From Ochotona curzoniae (Eukaryota > Chordata > Mammalia > Lagomorpha > Ochotonidae): 64,000 nt of DNA. Where the stretch lies: contig NW_024466607.1 in the NCBI RefSeq assembly GCF_017591425.1, forward strand, positions 9,742,501 to 9,806,500, read 5' to 3'. Numbering within the stretch: the first letter of the stretch is position 1; every line of letters starts with the position of its first letter. Below are positions 35,113 to 46,849 of the stretch, in pieces. A program made the translations under genes and the position numbers. The notes beneath the pieces are model-generated. The model saw only the letters and a program-made list of their open reading frames with translations, was not told the origin of the DNA and did not search any database.

Positions 35113-36939
35113 GCCAGGTACTGGACTCCTGCTTCATCCATCTTCCTGTAGCCGCTCTGATGGCAAAAATGTAATACCAAATTCGGCACAGTGAACAATG
35201 TGAATAGAAACAAATCATGAACTCAGGAGAACTTTGCCGTTTTTGCTTGTCCGAGGCTGCTAAGATCCGGGAGGTGGTGGAAAGCAAGTTTCCCGGCCAG
35301 CAACCTTCATGGCCCCGAGGCCTCTGGGCACCTGTGATGGCTGGTGGTGGCCAAGCCTCCTTGACTGTGGCACTGACACTTATACACTGCCCGGCTGAGC
35401 TCAGCAGCCTCTGCATCTTAATGGTTTTTTAAGCTTCTTGGGGCTCACCAGATTTGCCAGTATCTTACAGAAAAATTGTCTCCATTATGCCTCGCTTTTC
35501 AGCAAATGCACATCAAGGCTACAGATTTGCCTCTAGGGGACAGCTTTAGCTTTATCTCCTATGTCTAAGATCTTGTTCCTGATGTGTTGGTGGACCTCAT
35601 CCTAAAGAAGGCCATGGTTAAGCTGGCCCCACTGACATTTGATGATCTCTACCCAAGGGGAGGTCGCAGAACTTTCAAGCTCTGGGGATCCCTGGACAGG
35701 ACCTTAGGGGAGAGAGAGAGAGACACCATTGTCCCCACTTGTAAGGGCCTCAAATGCATCAAGAATTGTTGTAGCACCTTGCTGTTAGGTATGTTCCATT
35801 CTGAAGGAAAACAGCATGAGTTTGGGCTTGTCCCTCATGGCCCAAGTAACTCCAGATCCCTCACTTGAGCCCTTGACTCAGGCACATGAGAGCAGAGTGG
35901 CAGATCAGCCAGGCAAGGCAAAACGAGCTTTCACATGGCATACACACAGTCACACAATTTAGACTGCCTCTCACCTGCTTTTCCCAACCCTTCACAGTGC
36001 ATATGAGTCAGAACCTGCAGATTCCTGGAAGCACCCAGAAGCAGGTGCTGTGGTCACCTGTTCAGGTCCCTGTGTCATATTTGCCACCACAGCAGGAACT
36101 GCTCACTGCTTCCCGCTGTGCTCTGGGTGGACACCTGGTTCTGCCTGAGGTAAAATGCACCTGACAATCATATCTGAACTTTCAAGTCCTCAGTGTCCCC
36201 AGGATGTTTCCTTGGACTCTGAGGTGCACGGAGACTTCAGGATGGGGCAGTCATCACTGTGCACCTTGGAGGTCAATGGCTCCTAGCTCCACCCCTCCTG
36301 TGAACTTGCTCTGTGCTGACAGAATCTGCAGTCCCCCCGCCCATGCAGGAACCCATGTTGAACCTGGTGGTCTTGCCTCTCCATGTGGGTAACTCAGCAG
36401 GGTCACAGCAGCCCCTGAGCCACCAGGAGGGTCAACCAAGGATGTTGGTGGTGTCTGCACCTGCAGGCCCAGACTCTCCCTCTGTAGGGTCAGCCTCTGC
36501 ATTCTATGGCCCATAAGCTTTTCCCCTTTTAAAAGACCCTCCTTCCTGCCACCCTCCACTTCAGCTCCAGGTATCAGCCTGAACTAGGAGTCTAACACAG
36601 CAGGTGCACCCTAGGAGTCCTAATAAGGACCTTCTCTTCCTTGCTTCCCAGTCCCGCCTTCTCAGCACCACTTCTTGGAGTATACCTGCCATTCTAGACC
36701 TCAAGTTGGGGTAAATCTTAAAATCGGAGAAAGCAGTCACTAGCTTTTCCAATATTTTAATGACATCCATTTAAGGCCAAGTAGTCAAATTTGAACTGTA
36801 GGAAAGAAGATTTAGATATTCACTTTCAGGGGAGAGAAAAGCCAACGTTTAGAGGTGGAAAGAAGCAAAAAGGAAATATATGATTATTTTATTAAGCACA
36901 TCCTCCTTTTTCTGTGATCACTTGTCACAGAAAACTCAT
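35113..36939. other. Intergenic, unexplained sequence upstream of IQSEC1
   Basis: Short open frames (35217-35432 and 35584-35868, plus strand) begin with ATG but match nothing that I recognise. The sequence could be an old retrocopy or unique DNA. Confidence 0.45.
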
Positions 36940-37189
36940 TTTCTGGGGCCAGTGCCATGGAGAGTAGGCTGCCTTCTTTTGAGTTGCCGGCATCCATATG
37001 GCGCCAGTTCGAATCCAGGCTACTCCATTTCCAATCCAGCTCCTTGCTGATGTGCTTGGAAGGCTGTGGAAAATGTCCCAAGTACTTGGGTCTCAAAAAC
37101 CTGGAGGAAGCTTCTGGCTCCTGACTGTGACTTCTCTCTCTCTGTAAATCTGTCTTTCCAATAAAAATAAGTAAATTTAAAAAAAAACA
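36940..37189 (+). repeat. Lagomorph C-SINE
   Basis: The head is ggggccagtgccatggagag, the body tccaatccagctccttgctg, and the tail ttccaataaaaataagtaaa. Confidence 0.85.
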
Positions 37190-37214
37190 CCTTATTTTTC
37201 TCCTTGGACACCTC

Positions 37215-37802
37215 TCCTGTCTATTACTCGGAGTGGTAGTTACCTCAGCATTCCTGGTCAGTGAGCTCCTGGATTCCCCACCTTGAGTTCAGTCTCTGTT
37301 TTGCAGTATAAATCCCCTGGCAATGGAAAGGGCCTGGAGGTCATGTGTGCTTAGAAACATTTATTCTGCCTTCAAACTCAATGAGTAGTTTGGCTGGGTA
37401 TAGAATTCCAAGTTTAAAATCAACTTCTTCAGCACCTGGAAGGCTCTGCTGTTTTTCCCTTTATTGTTTGGCACTATTGGTGCAGGCCTGATTCCTATTC
37501 TTTTGGAAAAGAGATCCTCTGACCAGAACGTTTGAAAATCTGATGAGGGACATTACAGGACATCACAATGATCAGGGATACATTGGTATCCAGCGAGCAG
37601 GGGACTGTGATGCAGCACGCAGAGGAGCCTCATCTAGCACTCCTCTCACATTGCCAAAAGGGAAAAATCAAGTTGAAGAAGTGGCACTGCCTGATCTCAA
37701 GACTTTTTATAAAGCCAATGGTCCTGGTAGAAAGGGAGATATGTGGATAAACAGAAGAGTCTTGAGAAGGGGTTCCATAAATAGCGAGGTCCACCCATGT
37801 TT
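37215..37802 (+). repeat. Old L1-derived sequence
   Basis: The segment 37660-37750 (aagaagtggcactgcctgat, then a YKA-like stretch) resembles the late reverse-transcriptase-domain part of L1 ORF2. The part before 37540 is repeat-like but its orientation is uncertain. Confidence 0.55.
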
Positions 37803-38055
37803 CAGTTTTTATGTATCTGAGAAGCAGAGAGATACTGCTCCCCTTTACTGGTTATTCCTCAAAGTCCTGCTGGGCTGGGTCAGGAGCTGAAATTGTAAAG
37901 CCAGGAACTCAGTCCAGGCCTCCTGCAGGGTGCCAGGAATTCTGTCACCACCAGCCATCACTGCTGCCTGCCAAGGTTGGCACTACCAAGAAGCTGGAAT
38001 CACAGGGCAGAACTGGGTCCTGAACCTGGCAGTCAGGTGTGGGATGAGGGCATCT
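37803..38055 (-). repeat. Lagomorph C-SINE inserted in L1
   Basis: The reverse orientation is shown by tatctgagaagcagagagat, gctgggctgggtcaggagct and ggcagaactgggtcctgaac. Confidence 0.72.
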
Positions 38056-38845
38056 CAATACAAACCCAAAGGCCAACAGGTTTTTGACAAAGATGCCAAA
38101 GGAACTCAGTGGAGAAAGGACAACCTTTCAGCAGATCCATAGGCAAAGGGAGGAGTCTTCATCCACACTTCACAGGACCTAAAAATTTACCTTGGATTAC
38201 ATCATATTATATTTAAATGTAAGAGCTAAAGATTCAAAACATCCAAGGGAAAAAAAAGAGAGAGAGATAAAATCCTAAATGCTTTAACTTTGGCTAAGAT
38301 ACCAAAGGCATGTAATCTAAAGGACCAAAATCAAGACATCTGTCTTCATCAGGACAAATACCTTACTCTCCAAAAGACGCTGTCAAGGACATAAAAAATA
38401 AAGCCACTGACCAGGAGGAAACACCTGCAAATGAGACACCTGACACAGGACTCGCCTGGGGAACACAGAAAGAGCCCTCAAGGCCCGAGAGTAGCAGGAC
38501 AAGCAATCCAAGCAAAAGCAGGCAGGAGGCTGGAACCGAAAGTTTCACAGATAGAGACGCACAGATGGTAAAGACGCACACAAAAGTACGCCAGACGCCG
38601 TCAACCACCAGGGACGTGTCAACTGAGACCACGGAGATCCCCATGTGCCACTAAAGGAAGACAGGTAAACTGGGCTTGGAAAAAGGAGAAATGTCTGTGC
38701 TGTGTAAACCCCCATGGAGGCAGTGAGGGGAGCAGAAGCACTAATGACCACAGGGTCTGACCAGAGTTGGGTTAGATCATGCAAAGGCCATTTGCAGCTC
38801 TACAACTGAAGAGACAGATAACTAAATTTTAAAAACGAGGAAATG
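38056..38845 (+). repeat. L1 remnant, ORF2 3' part
   Basis: Phrases such as aacctaaaaattt-like runs, caggacataaaaaataaagc and agatggtaaagacgcacaca followed by accaccagggacgtgtcaac fit the 3' part of L1 ORF2. The reading frame is broken. Confidence 0.65.
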
Positions 38846-38849
38846 GGGA

Positions 38850-39136
38850 GGTGGGCATTTCCCCTAGGCATTAAGACATCTGCATCTTACATGGAAGTGC
38901 TATGGTTCCTGACTCCAGCTTCCTGCCAGAGCAGATTTCAGGCAACAGCAGCAGAAGCTCATGTCCTGCTACCAAAGGTGAGAGGCTTGGGCTGAGTTAC
39001 CAGCTTCCAGCTTCGGCCTTGCGCAGTCCTGGCCAAAGCAGACCACTGGGGGAGTGAACCAGCAGACAGGGAGCTCATTTGCATTCCCCCTCTGCCCCAT
39101 TTCTCTGCCTCTCAAGTTATAAAAATAAAAAGGAAA
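38850..39136 (+). repeat. Lagomorph C-SINE
   Basis: The copy reads cccctaggcattaagacatc, then cagcttcggccttgcgcagt and gggagtgaaccagcagacag, with tail gttataaaaataaaaagg. Confidence 0.75.
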
Positions 39137-39640
39137 TTAAAAACATTATGACGGGGGAAAGGCTGGAAATCCACATTTTCTCCCAAGAGATTAAAAATAA
39201 GCTCATGGAAAGATGCTCTACATCACCAGCTAACAGGGAAATGCAAATGCAAACCACGAGATTACCGTTGACACCCACTCGCTCAGCTGGGATAAAAATG
39301 GGGTGGACCGAAGGTGTCAGGGAAAGCCGGAGCCTCACTCACTGCTGCGGACAGTGGCCTGGCAGCCCCTCAACGTCAGGACGCTTAACCCACCTGATTC
39401 CACCTGCCCCCAGGTGTACCCAAGGAAAGCGAAAACTGGTTGAATCTTGTGAACATTCTTCTCTACATAAGGAACTGCTCACAGAGAACCATATACCGTG
39501 TGAGTCTGTGTGTAGGAAATTTCCATAACAGGTACATGAATGAGCATAGCACCATGATACCACAAAGGGAGTGGATGGAAGGAGAACGCCCAGAGGACAG
39601 TGAGCAGCCAGGGAAGTAACAGCTTGGATGATGCCCACCT
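39137..39640 (+). repeat. Second L1 remnant, ORF2 3' part
   Basis: The stretch gctctacatcaccagctaac followed by agggaaatgcaaatgcaaac covers the same L1 region as 38570-38660, in the same orientation. Confidence 0.65.
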
Positions 39641-42600
39641 GCTAAGACCTGCGGTGATCTGTGCAACCTCTCCCAAATACAGCCCTGGGACCCCTCCCTC
39701 AAAGCAAGGAGTGGGGGCTGTGGGGCAAGTCCTACAAATGAGAAGTTAAAGCACAGATAGGAGTGATTTGCCAGGGTTTCCTGGTGCGTTGAGGGCAGGA
39801 TAGTCATGACCTTGGCTTCCAGGCCCTAAGAGTGTTAGTTTGCCCCCGTCTGGCCCACACTATAGTGATGGCAACTTTCCCAGGAGCTTCCTCTGCTGCT
39901 TTTCCAAGATGGCCTTCACCAGCTTGGTGGAGATGTGGAGCTGCAACAGAATGGCCAGCTCTGTCCTTGCTGTCATGACAGCCGGCACAAGTTCCTTGTG
40001 GGTCGTCCAGGACATCCTGACTTGGTTTCAGGCCCACCCACATTTTGCCCTGACAGTTCCAACTGGGGAAGTTTATGGCACGGAGAAGCCAGGAGATTCA
40101 TCCAGTCTCTCGCAGAGACCTCTGCAGTCTTCTGTGACCTCTGTGGACTGACAGGAGTGGTTCTCAGGATCAAGTGACAAGAACTAGACACAGGACAATG
40201 CAGGACACAGGATGTCTTCAGTCATCAGAAACTGGAAGGAACCTTCAGAATCACACACCAGAACACCAAGAGAACAGAAGACAAACACTCCAGGCAATGC
40301 TGCCAGCAGGTGCCTCTGCTTTGTCTGCGTCTTGTGTATACTGCACATGTTTACGAAATGACAACAGTTTGGTGGAGGGAGGGAGACCAACCCTAACCTT
40401 CTGCGAAGCTCAGGTTTTGTTTTGCAGGCATGGGTGTCACCTTTTAAAATATAACTGCAATCATCAACAGGAAACTAGCGACCTCGGGACATTGGGCTAC
40501 ATGTTCCCCCTCTCAGCTTATCCTGGAGCACAAGGGCAGAAACCAAGTGTGGCATATTCCTTACCCCTTCTCTCCTCCTTCCTGTCACTGAGGAGATTTC
40601 AGGACACTTCAGATGAATGAATTGATGGATAGATAACTGAGTGAGTAGGGGAATAGAATGGCTGGTATTATCAGGCTGTGCTGTCTGTGGGTTCCTCACT
40701 GAGTTCTGAGTTAGTAAAGGCTCCGCCAGAGTGTGCAGGCAGAACTGAGGTTCACCACGGCTCCCAGGGCACACACTGACAGTCAGTACTGGCAGGCAAC
40801 AGCTTAAGACTCCACCAGCCCCTAGCGTACTCCTGTCTCTACCTCTGCCTTCCCTACTTCTGCTGTACTCTTGTTTTCACCCTGTCTGGCTTACCTGACT
40901 GCTGAGAAAGTGCCAGACACTGTACATTGGCGTTGGTGCAAAGAGCAGGGACTAGAACAGCCTGCTTGAGTACCAGTCTGCTGATCTGCCCCAGATACCG
41001 CTCCTCACTTTGAGCATCCCCACCTCCACGGATGAACAGGAAGTTTAATCCTCCATGCCATGATATTCTGGGCATAGATTAAGACAACTGTGAAACACCC
41101 GAGCACTATCTGGCACATGGCAGACACATGCCTGACCTCTGACCCAGGGACAAATCAGCACCCACAATGACCATGTTTCAATGCAAGCACTTACCCTGTG
41201 AACATCAATAGGGAACTATACACCTGTACATGACCAATACAGAAGTAGCCACTAAAATAACAAATGGCATGATCCCTAAACCACTGGAAGGAAAGAAAAA
41301 AATAAAAGGAAAGATAAGTTGATCAATTTAAAACTGAAACAAAATAGATCATGATTGATGGAAAAATACAAAGTCAGACAGCTGCCTTCACCAACTTGTG
41401 GGGCAGCCAGGGGAGTGAGAGCTGCCTACGTCCAAACAAACCAACAGCTACAATCAAGGTTAATGTTCCCATCCCACCATGAAAAGGCAGAGACTCATCA
41501 TGGCTACTCATGCAGTGTATTGGTAAGAGGGGAAACATCTCAGGAACTTTGTCAGGATTGGCCTTTGCACCTCACCTTACACCTGTCCTGACCATCCTCT
41601 CTCCCCGCCAGGTCCCTTAAACCTCAGAGCTTGCTCCCGGGTCCCTGGCTCTCTGGGTAGCTGAGGCGCTCCTTGCCCTCACTGGAGGAGCTTTGATTGC
41701 TTGGTTATCACTGCTACTTGTCAATCACTTTTCTCCCAATTCGGAAGGATACTCATTTCTCAGTCCTGCATCCCAGGAGGAGGCAGTAGCTACAAAGTTG
41801 CTGCTTTCAGAGACTCTGGCTGCAGGGCATAAGGGGCTGGGGGAGGAGTCTGGGGATGAGGGGAGGGGATTGCACCCCCTTTCAGCATCTCCTGGTCAGG
41901 ACTGAGTGTTAATTAGTCCTGTCCTAAATACTGTTGGCCCATTTCCCATTGGACCTTCTATAGAAGACCCTGAACTACCCTTGCTAGAAGGCCAAGGGGA
42001 CCAGAATACAGTCATTAGAGGTAGTACACTAGTAGCCAAATAGGGAAATGAGACCCAGAGGGGGCGAGTGTGAAGTCTAATGGCACACCTCCCCACTGGA
42101 GGCCCCTGAAGGTCATCCTGACTGCAGACCCCCTAAATAGTCATTTTGTGCTTTCTTTGATGTCTTTTTTTAAACGTAAGCTATTTATCTCCTGAAGTTT
42201 TCTTACCATAAGGTTCCATAATGCAACTTTGTATCATTGGCTCCAAATTCAAGGTAAACCCATTGAAAAAAACAGAGGGAAAGAATGGTTCCATTCGGAA
42301 ATGGTGGGTTCCAGGCCTGTACTTTATTTGGTAAAAAGAAAAAAAGTGTGTGTGAGTGAGTTGGGAGCCTGATGGCCCCTGGCTGAGAGCTTTCCAGGAG
42401 CAGAAGATTGCCAGGCCAGTGGGAGAAGGCACCTGTTCTCACTGTGGTTCCCAGGCATTCCATGTATTTCTGACCACAGCTCCTCAGTTAACCCAGCACT
42501 TGCTCTCCGCAGTCCAAGGGAGCTCAGGGCTTCATCCTAACTGTGCCACCTCAAATTCTTCAACTGTGAAGTGGGGAACCAATAACACGTGGCTGAGAAC

Positions 42601-43287
42601 TGCCTATAACAGGGTGAGATTGGTGGCCCAGGTGGGACATACACTGCCGCCTCCAAGCTATAGTCCCTCCCTCTGCAGAACCCCTAGAGGGGTTCTGTCC
42701 ACTCCTGCTGCTGTGATAAAAATCCTCAGGCCACTGGCTAACTTAGAAATAACAGGGATGTGTTGCTGACACTTCTAGGGGGCTGGAAAGGCCAAGGTGA
42801 AAGTGCCCATAAGGTTGGTGCCTGGCAGAGACTCCAGCCTTTGGTGTCAAGAGAGATAAAAAGACCAGGGGGCTCCTCCAGAGCCCCATGTGTCAGACAC
42901 TGGTCCCACTCTTGAGGGCAGGGTCAAGTTACTCCCAAAGACAATCCTCCCCCATCCAGGCTCCAATGGCCTTGGGTTTTTGTGAGCCATAGGTGGGGTG
43001 TAAGGGATGGGTGGTGTCAGGTATGGACACAGCACTGAGTGCAGAGACAGCCTCCACGCCTGCCCCACTGCCTCACTAGACTCTACTCCCACAGCATGCT
43101 CTGCCCTTGTCATTCACAGAGACAGAGCTGTGGGACCCCCTCACAGCACCTTCTCCTTGAACAGATGGGAAGATGAAGGCCAAAGACAAGGCCCTGGGAG
43201 GGTCTTGCAGTGGGGAACTCCCCAGGCAGTGGATGGCAGCGGGGAGGTCTATGAAGATATTTGAGATGGAGAAAGGGGGAAGGAGGG
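39641..43287. other. Intergenic sequence
   Basis: No gene is supported. A minus-strand frame at 39804-40043 has no recognisable family. A weak MIR-like segment occurs at 42535-42625. The rest is unidentified. Confidence 0.45.
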
Positions 43288-43450
43288 AAGGAATTACAGT
43301 GACAGGCCAGAATGAATAACTGTGTAATTAAATATCCATGGAATACAGCAATCTTCAGCTAGTCAATTGCATCTCAGCTCAATTCCTGCGCAGTTGCACA
43401 TAAATTTCACTTAATGAGGCATGTGGGTGCCTTTGAATGCGTGTTGGTGA
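43288..43450. promoter_or_regulatory. Candidate conserved enhancer-like element
   Basis: AT-rich motif cluster: gaatgaataactgtgtaatt, aaatatccatggaatacagc, agtcaattgcatctcagct and aatttcacttaatgaggc. It is sharply different from the flanking GC-rich DNA and is not a known repeat. Confidence 0.38.
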
Positions 43451-43924
43451 CGCAGAATGGAAATGCCAAACCAGGACCTCGCACAGCCCTCACAACAGCC
43501 CTGCCCATGAAAAGGAAGGGGGTTTGCCCAAGAACCCACATTGTCTCACTCACTGATTCATTCATCCAGCACAGAAAAGGGGCCTCTGGTTCTGCCAGGT
43601 ACTGCCTAGGTTGTCCCCTGCCTCTCTCCCTCCCTCCCACGTCACTCTCTTCTTCCCTTCCTCCCATGTCCTGTGTCGGATTTGATCTCTGTCCACATCT
43701 GGTCTGGGGAGAGGGTTCCTTCCTTGGGTGGAAATGAGGGCAGAGAGGGAGGGGAAGGCCTGGGTTCCCACTGAGATGTGTCCAGTTGCAGAGATGAGCG
43801 CCTAGACTGCTCCCTGGAAACAGGTGGCTGGGATCTCCCCCAGGGATCCTCCCCAGCTCCTTGGGAAGATGTACAGGGCTGGCCCGGCCTCCCCGCACCA
43901 TGGAGGAGGCCCATGGCAGTGGGC
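43451..43924. other. Intergenic sequence
   Basis: Unique GC-rich sequence. Overlapping open frames on both strands carry no recognisable motif. Confidence 0.5.
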
Positions 43925-43985
43925 TGGGTCCTGAATGAATTGCTAATTAGGAGAAAAAGGTTCTAATTTTAGCAGCGTCTCCTAC
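43925..43985. promoter_or_regulatory. Short candidate regulatory island
   Basis: It contains tgaatgaattgctaattagg and ggttctaattttagcagcg, with two TAAT-type motifs within 45 bases. Confidence 0.28.
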
Positions 43986-44520
43986 CTTGCCGCCCCCAGC
44001 CCTTCCCTGTCTTGTAGAAGGATGTTTTCCTAAGAACTCCCCTGCCTGTTGCCTGCAATGACTCATCCTTCAGAGGCAGCAGCAACGGGTGTGATTCAAG
44101 CTGCCAGTCTTAGGGTCCCTGACAGGCACTTTCCCCATTAAGCTAGGGACGCCCACTGGGAGTTCACAGGCCAGACTCAGAGCTTTGAGTTTCAGGCCCT
44201 TCCAACACCATCCAGCCACCTCCCTGGCCCAAACTGACTCATCTCCCTGCCTGCACCGTCCACTCAGCTCCAGTCAAATGAAATACAGCCCCCCTGGTAG
44301 CTTTGGACTTCAGACCCACAGCAAGCAGTTATTCTTTGTACCAGTTTGCCCCCCAGAAGGTACAGGACACACATTTAAGGAATGCTCAGTGGATGGATGA
44401 TCTGTTTTTCCCTTTCTGTCCCTCTGTTTCAAATAAATAGGAAGTCTTCAAAATATTGAGCTGAAATCCCAACATAACTGGGCTCCGTATATTTTTCGTT
44501 GACAATCTTGGAAAAATTAG
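43986..44520. other. Intergenic sequence
   Basis: Nothing is recognisable. A possible SINE tail (tttcaaataaataggaag) lies at 44427-44444. Confidence 0.5.
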
Positions 44521-44776
44521 AGACAGGCATTGTGGCATAATGGGTTAAACAGTCACCTGCAGTGCTGGTATCCCATATGGATGCTGGCTGATGATTTACA
44601 ACCAGGTCGCTGTGAATGTACCTGGGAAATCAATGGAAGATGGCCTGAGACCTTGAGCCCCTGCACTCATGTGGCAGGCCCAGCCCACCTATAGTGGCTA
44701 TTTGGCAAGTGAACATGTATATATACAAGACTGATCTCTCTCTGCCTTTGAAATAAGTATTTAAAAAAAAAAAAAC
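44521..44776 (+). repeat. Lagomorph C-SINE
   Basis: The head is ggcattgtggcataatgggt, followed by tggtatcccatatggatgct, and the tail ends in a long A-run at 44762-44775. Confidence 0.85.
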
Positions 44777-44889
44777 AGGGAATAGTAGATATTGAGCAGA
44801 CTGTCCATGAATACGGTATTGGGTATGGTGGTAACCATGGCAACAGTACCAGCAGCATCCATTGGAGTGATGTTGGGGCTTCTTGGCTA

Positions 44890-45088
44890 AGTGCCTGCCA
44901 CCTGCTACAAGGCATTCTTGCAGGTGCTTCCCATGCATCATTTCACTGAATCCTCATACAATGATGGCCTCCATCCCCTGGGAGAAAAAAACAGCAGCAT
45001 AGAGAGACTTCATGGGAAAATGGAACTAGGATCATTACCCAAGAGTCCAACTCCAGCTACCAGACACAAAACTGGGGGCTGTGTGCCT
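44890..45088 (-). repeat. MIR SINE
   Basis: The complement of MIR is visible in order: gtgcttcccatgcatcattt, cactgaatcctcatacaatg, agagagacttcatgggaaaa, then a diverged 'accatta..ccaactccag'. Confidence 0.68.
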
Positions 45089-45485
45089 TCTAACTTTGCT
45101 CAGTTTATGTTTATCCCCAGAAGGCCAGCTCCAACGTCCCCTGACCCAAGCCTCACACTTCCTCTACTGCCGTCCCAACAACCTGCCCTCCCCTGCTCTT
45201 CTCTGCATAGGTCTGTCCCTGATATCCCCTTCAAGGTGCCCGCCCCAGGTGGGTTGCTGGTGTTGAGGTGTGATATGTGTGTTCTTGGCCTACCGGCAGG
45301 AGTTTCATATTACAACCTCTCAGCCCTCTTGAGTACCACCTATATCAAAGTCATCTGCCAGCCCATGGCTCACACAAAAAAAGGGAAGAAGGACACCAGG
45401 CATTGCAACCAACCTGTATGCGACAGCTTCTCTTCCTGCTCATCTGTGCTTTTGGCGTCTATCAATTCTGATGACTCCATTGAGA
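45089..45485. other. Intergenic sequence
   Basis: An open plus frame crosses this stretch (44891-45526) but runs out of the MIR and into the SINE, so it is not a gene. Confidence 0.6.
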
Positions 45486-45498
45486 AAAAGTACATGCA

Positions 45499-45839
45499 GG
45501 GCCCGGCACCATGGCCTAGGGAATAAAGTCCTCACCTTGAATGCGCTGGGATCCCATATGGGTGCTGGTTCTAATCTTGGTAGCCCCACTTCCAATCCAG
45601 CTCTCTGCCTGTGGCCTGGGAAAGCAGTCAAGGACAACCCAAAGCCCTAAGACCCTTCACCTGTGTGGGAGATCTGGAAGCAGATCTGGGCTCCTGGCTT
45701 CGGATTGGCGCAGCACCAGCCATTGCAGTCACTTGGGGAGTGAACCATCAGACGAAAGATCTTCCTCTCTGTCTCTCCTCCTCTCTGTATATATCTAACT
45801 TTGCAATAAAAATAAATAAATCTTAAAACATTTTTTTTC
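45499..45839 (+). repeat. Young lagomorph C-SINE (pika-like) with target-site duplication
   Basis: A full-length copy: head ggcccggcaccatggcctag, body gggatcccatatgggtgctg, tail caataaaaataaataaatct. It is flanked by a 13-base direct repeat, aaaagtacatgca at 45486-45498 and aaaagtacacgca at 45840-45852, with one mismatch. Confidence 0.95.
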
Positions 45840-45883
45840 AAAAGTACACGCACACCTGGGGCCATCAGGAAGCAGGTTTTAGG

Positions 45884-46158
45884 GATCAGTGTTGAAACAC
45901 AGGTTTAACCACCATGTGTAGCACCTGCATCCTTTATCAAAGCACCAGATGGGTCCTGGCTGCCTTGCTTCCCTTCCAGCTCCCTGCTGATCTGGGAAGG
46001 CAATGGAGGATGGCCTGAATGCTGTTCACTTGGGAAATCTGGATGGAGTTCATTGTTCCTGGCTTCAGCCTTCCCGTTATGGCTATTTGGAAAGTGAACC
46101 AGTAGATGGAGGATTGAGCTCTCTGTCCCTCTCCCTTTCTGATAGATTCAGCATTTTC
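45884..46158 (+). repeat. Lagomorph C-SINE
   Basis: The copy shows ttccagctccctgctgatct, tggcttcagccttcccgtta and gaaagtgaaccagtagatgg. The head is degraded. Confidence 0.75.
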
Positions 46159-46849
46159 TAAAAGGCAGGTTCTGATGGGGTGAGTCTGCTGTGGGCCTGA
46201 ATGCCTGTATTTCTAGTGGTCTGAAGACTCCGGTGGGAGGGTCACCTGGAGGAGCAGATGAAGCAAGGAGGATGGGGAAGATGAGACGCTTCAGAAGCAG
46301 CAGCCTTTGTTGGCTCCCGTCACTGACCTCCTGCTGGGCAGGCAGGACAGAGTGGACAGGACAGAGTGGGGGAGAGATGGCATATACACACACCCAAGGG
46401 CTGGCAGAAACAGGGCACAGCAGACCTGTGGGTACACTGGGCAGCAATGAGGTGCTGTGGGTCAGTGTGGAAGGAACACCAAAGTGGATGCAGGTGGAAT
46501 TTGGGGGTCTGGTGTTAAGAATCTCACTCGAGTTTTTCTCTAGCATTTCAGAGTGCCTGGGGCATCCCATGAGCTGAACTCCCAATCCTCCCTCCCTCCC
46601 TTGTTGCCAAATAGGCAACCAAAAGCAGGGGGGTGGGGTGGGCTGCTTGTGGGCCCAAGGGATGCCAACTTTCTTATCCTATCACTCCACCCCCAGGCAC
46701 CATCGATGGTTCTTAATTACCTGCAGATCTGTTTCTTGTTTCCTAAATTGTGTTTAAAAGGGAAAGAAGAGGAAGAGATTCAGGGAGACACACAAGGAGA
46801 GATACCAGAGGCTCACTACCCAACGACCCTGGGGGCAGGACCAAAGTCA
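46159..46849. other. Intergenic sequence
   Basis: Unique-looking sequence. No exon or repeat was recognised. Confidence 0.5.

Noticed and set aside
34221..35174. Plus-strand open frame of 317 codons across the CpG island
   Set aside because: It lies antisense to the IQSEC1 first exon. Its length follows from the scarcity of stop codons in very GC-rich DNA, and no domain is visible.
39804..40043. Possible processed pseudogene on the minus strand
   Set aside because: The translation seemed protein-like at first, but I could not connect it to any known gene, and no poly(A) end or target-site duplication is visible.
44891..45526. Plus-strand open frame of 211 codons
   Set aside because: It begins in a MIR and ends inside a C-SINE; no coding signal independent of repeats.
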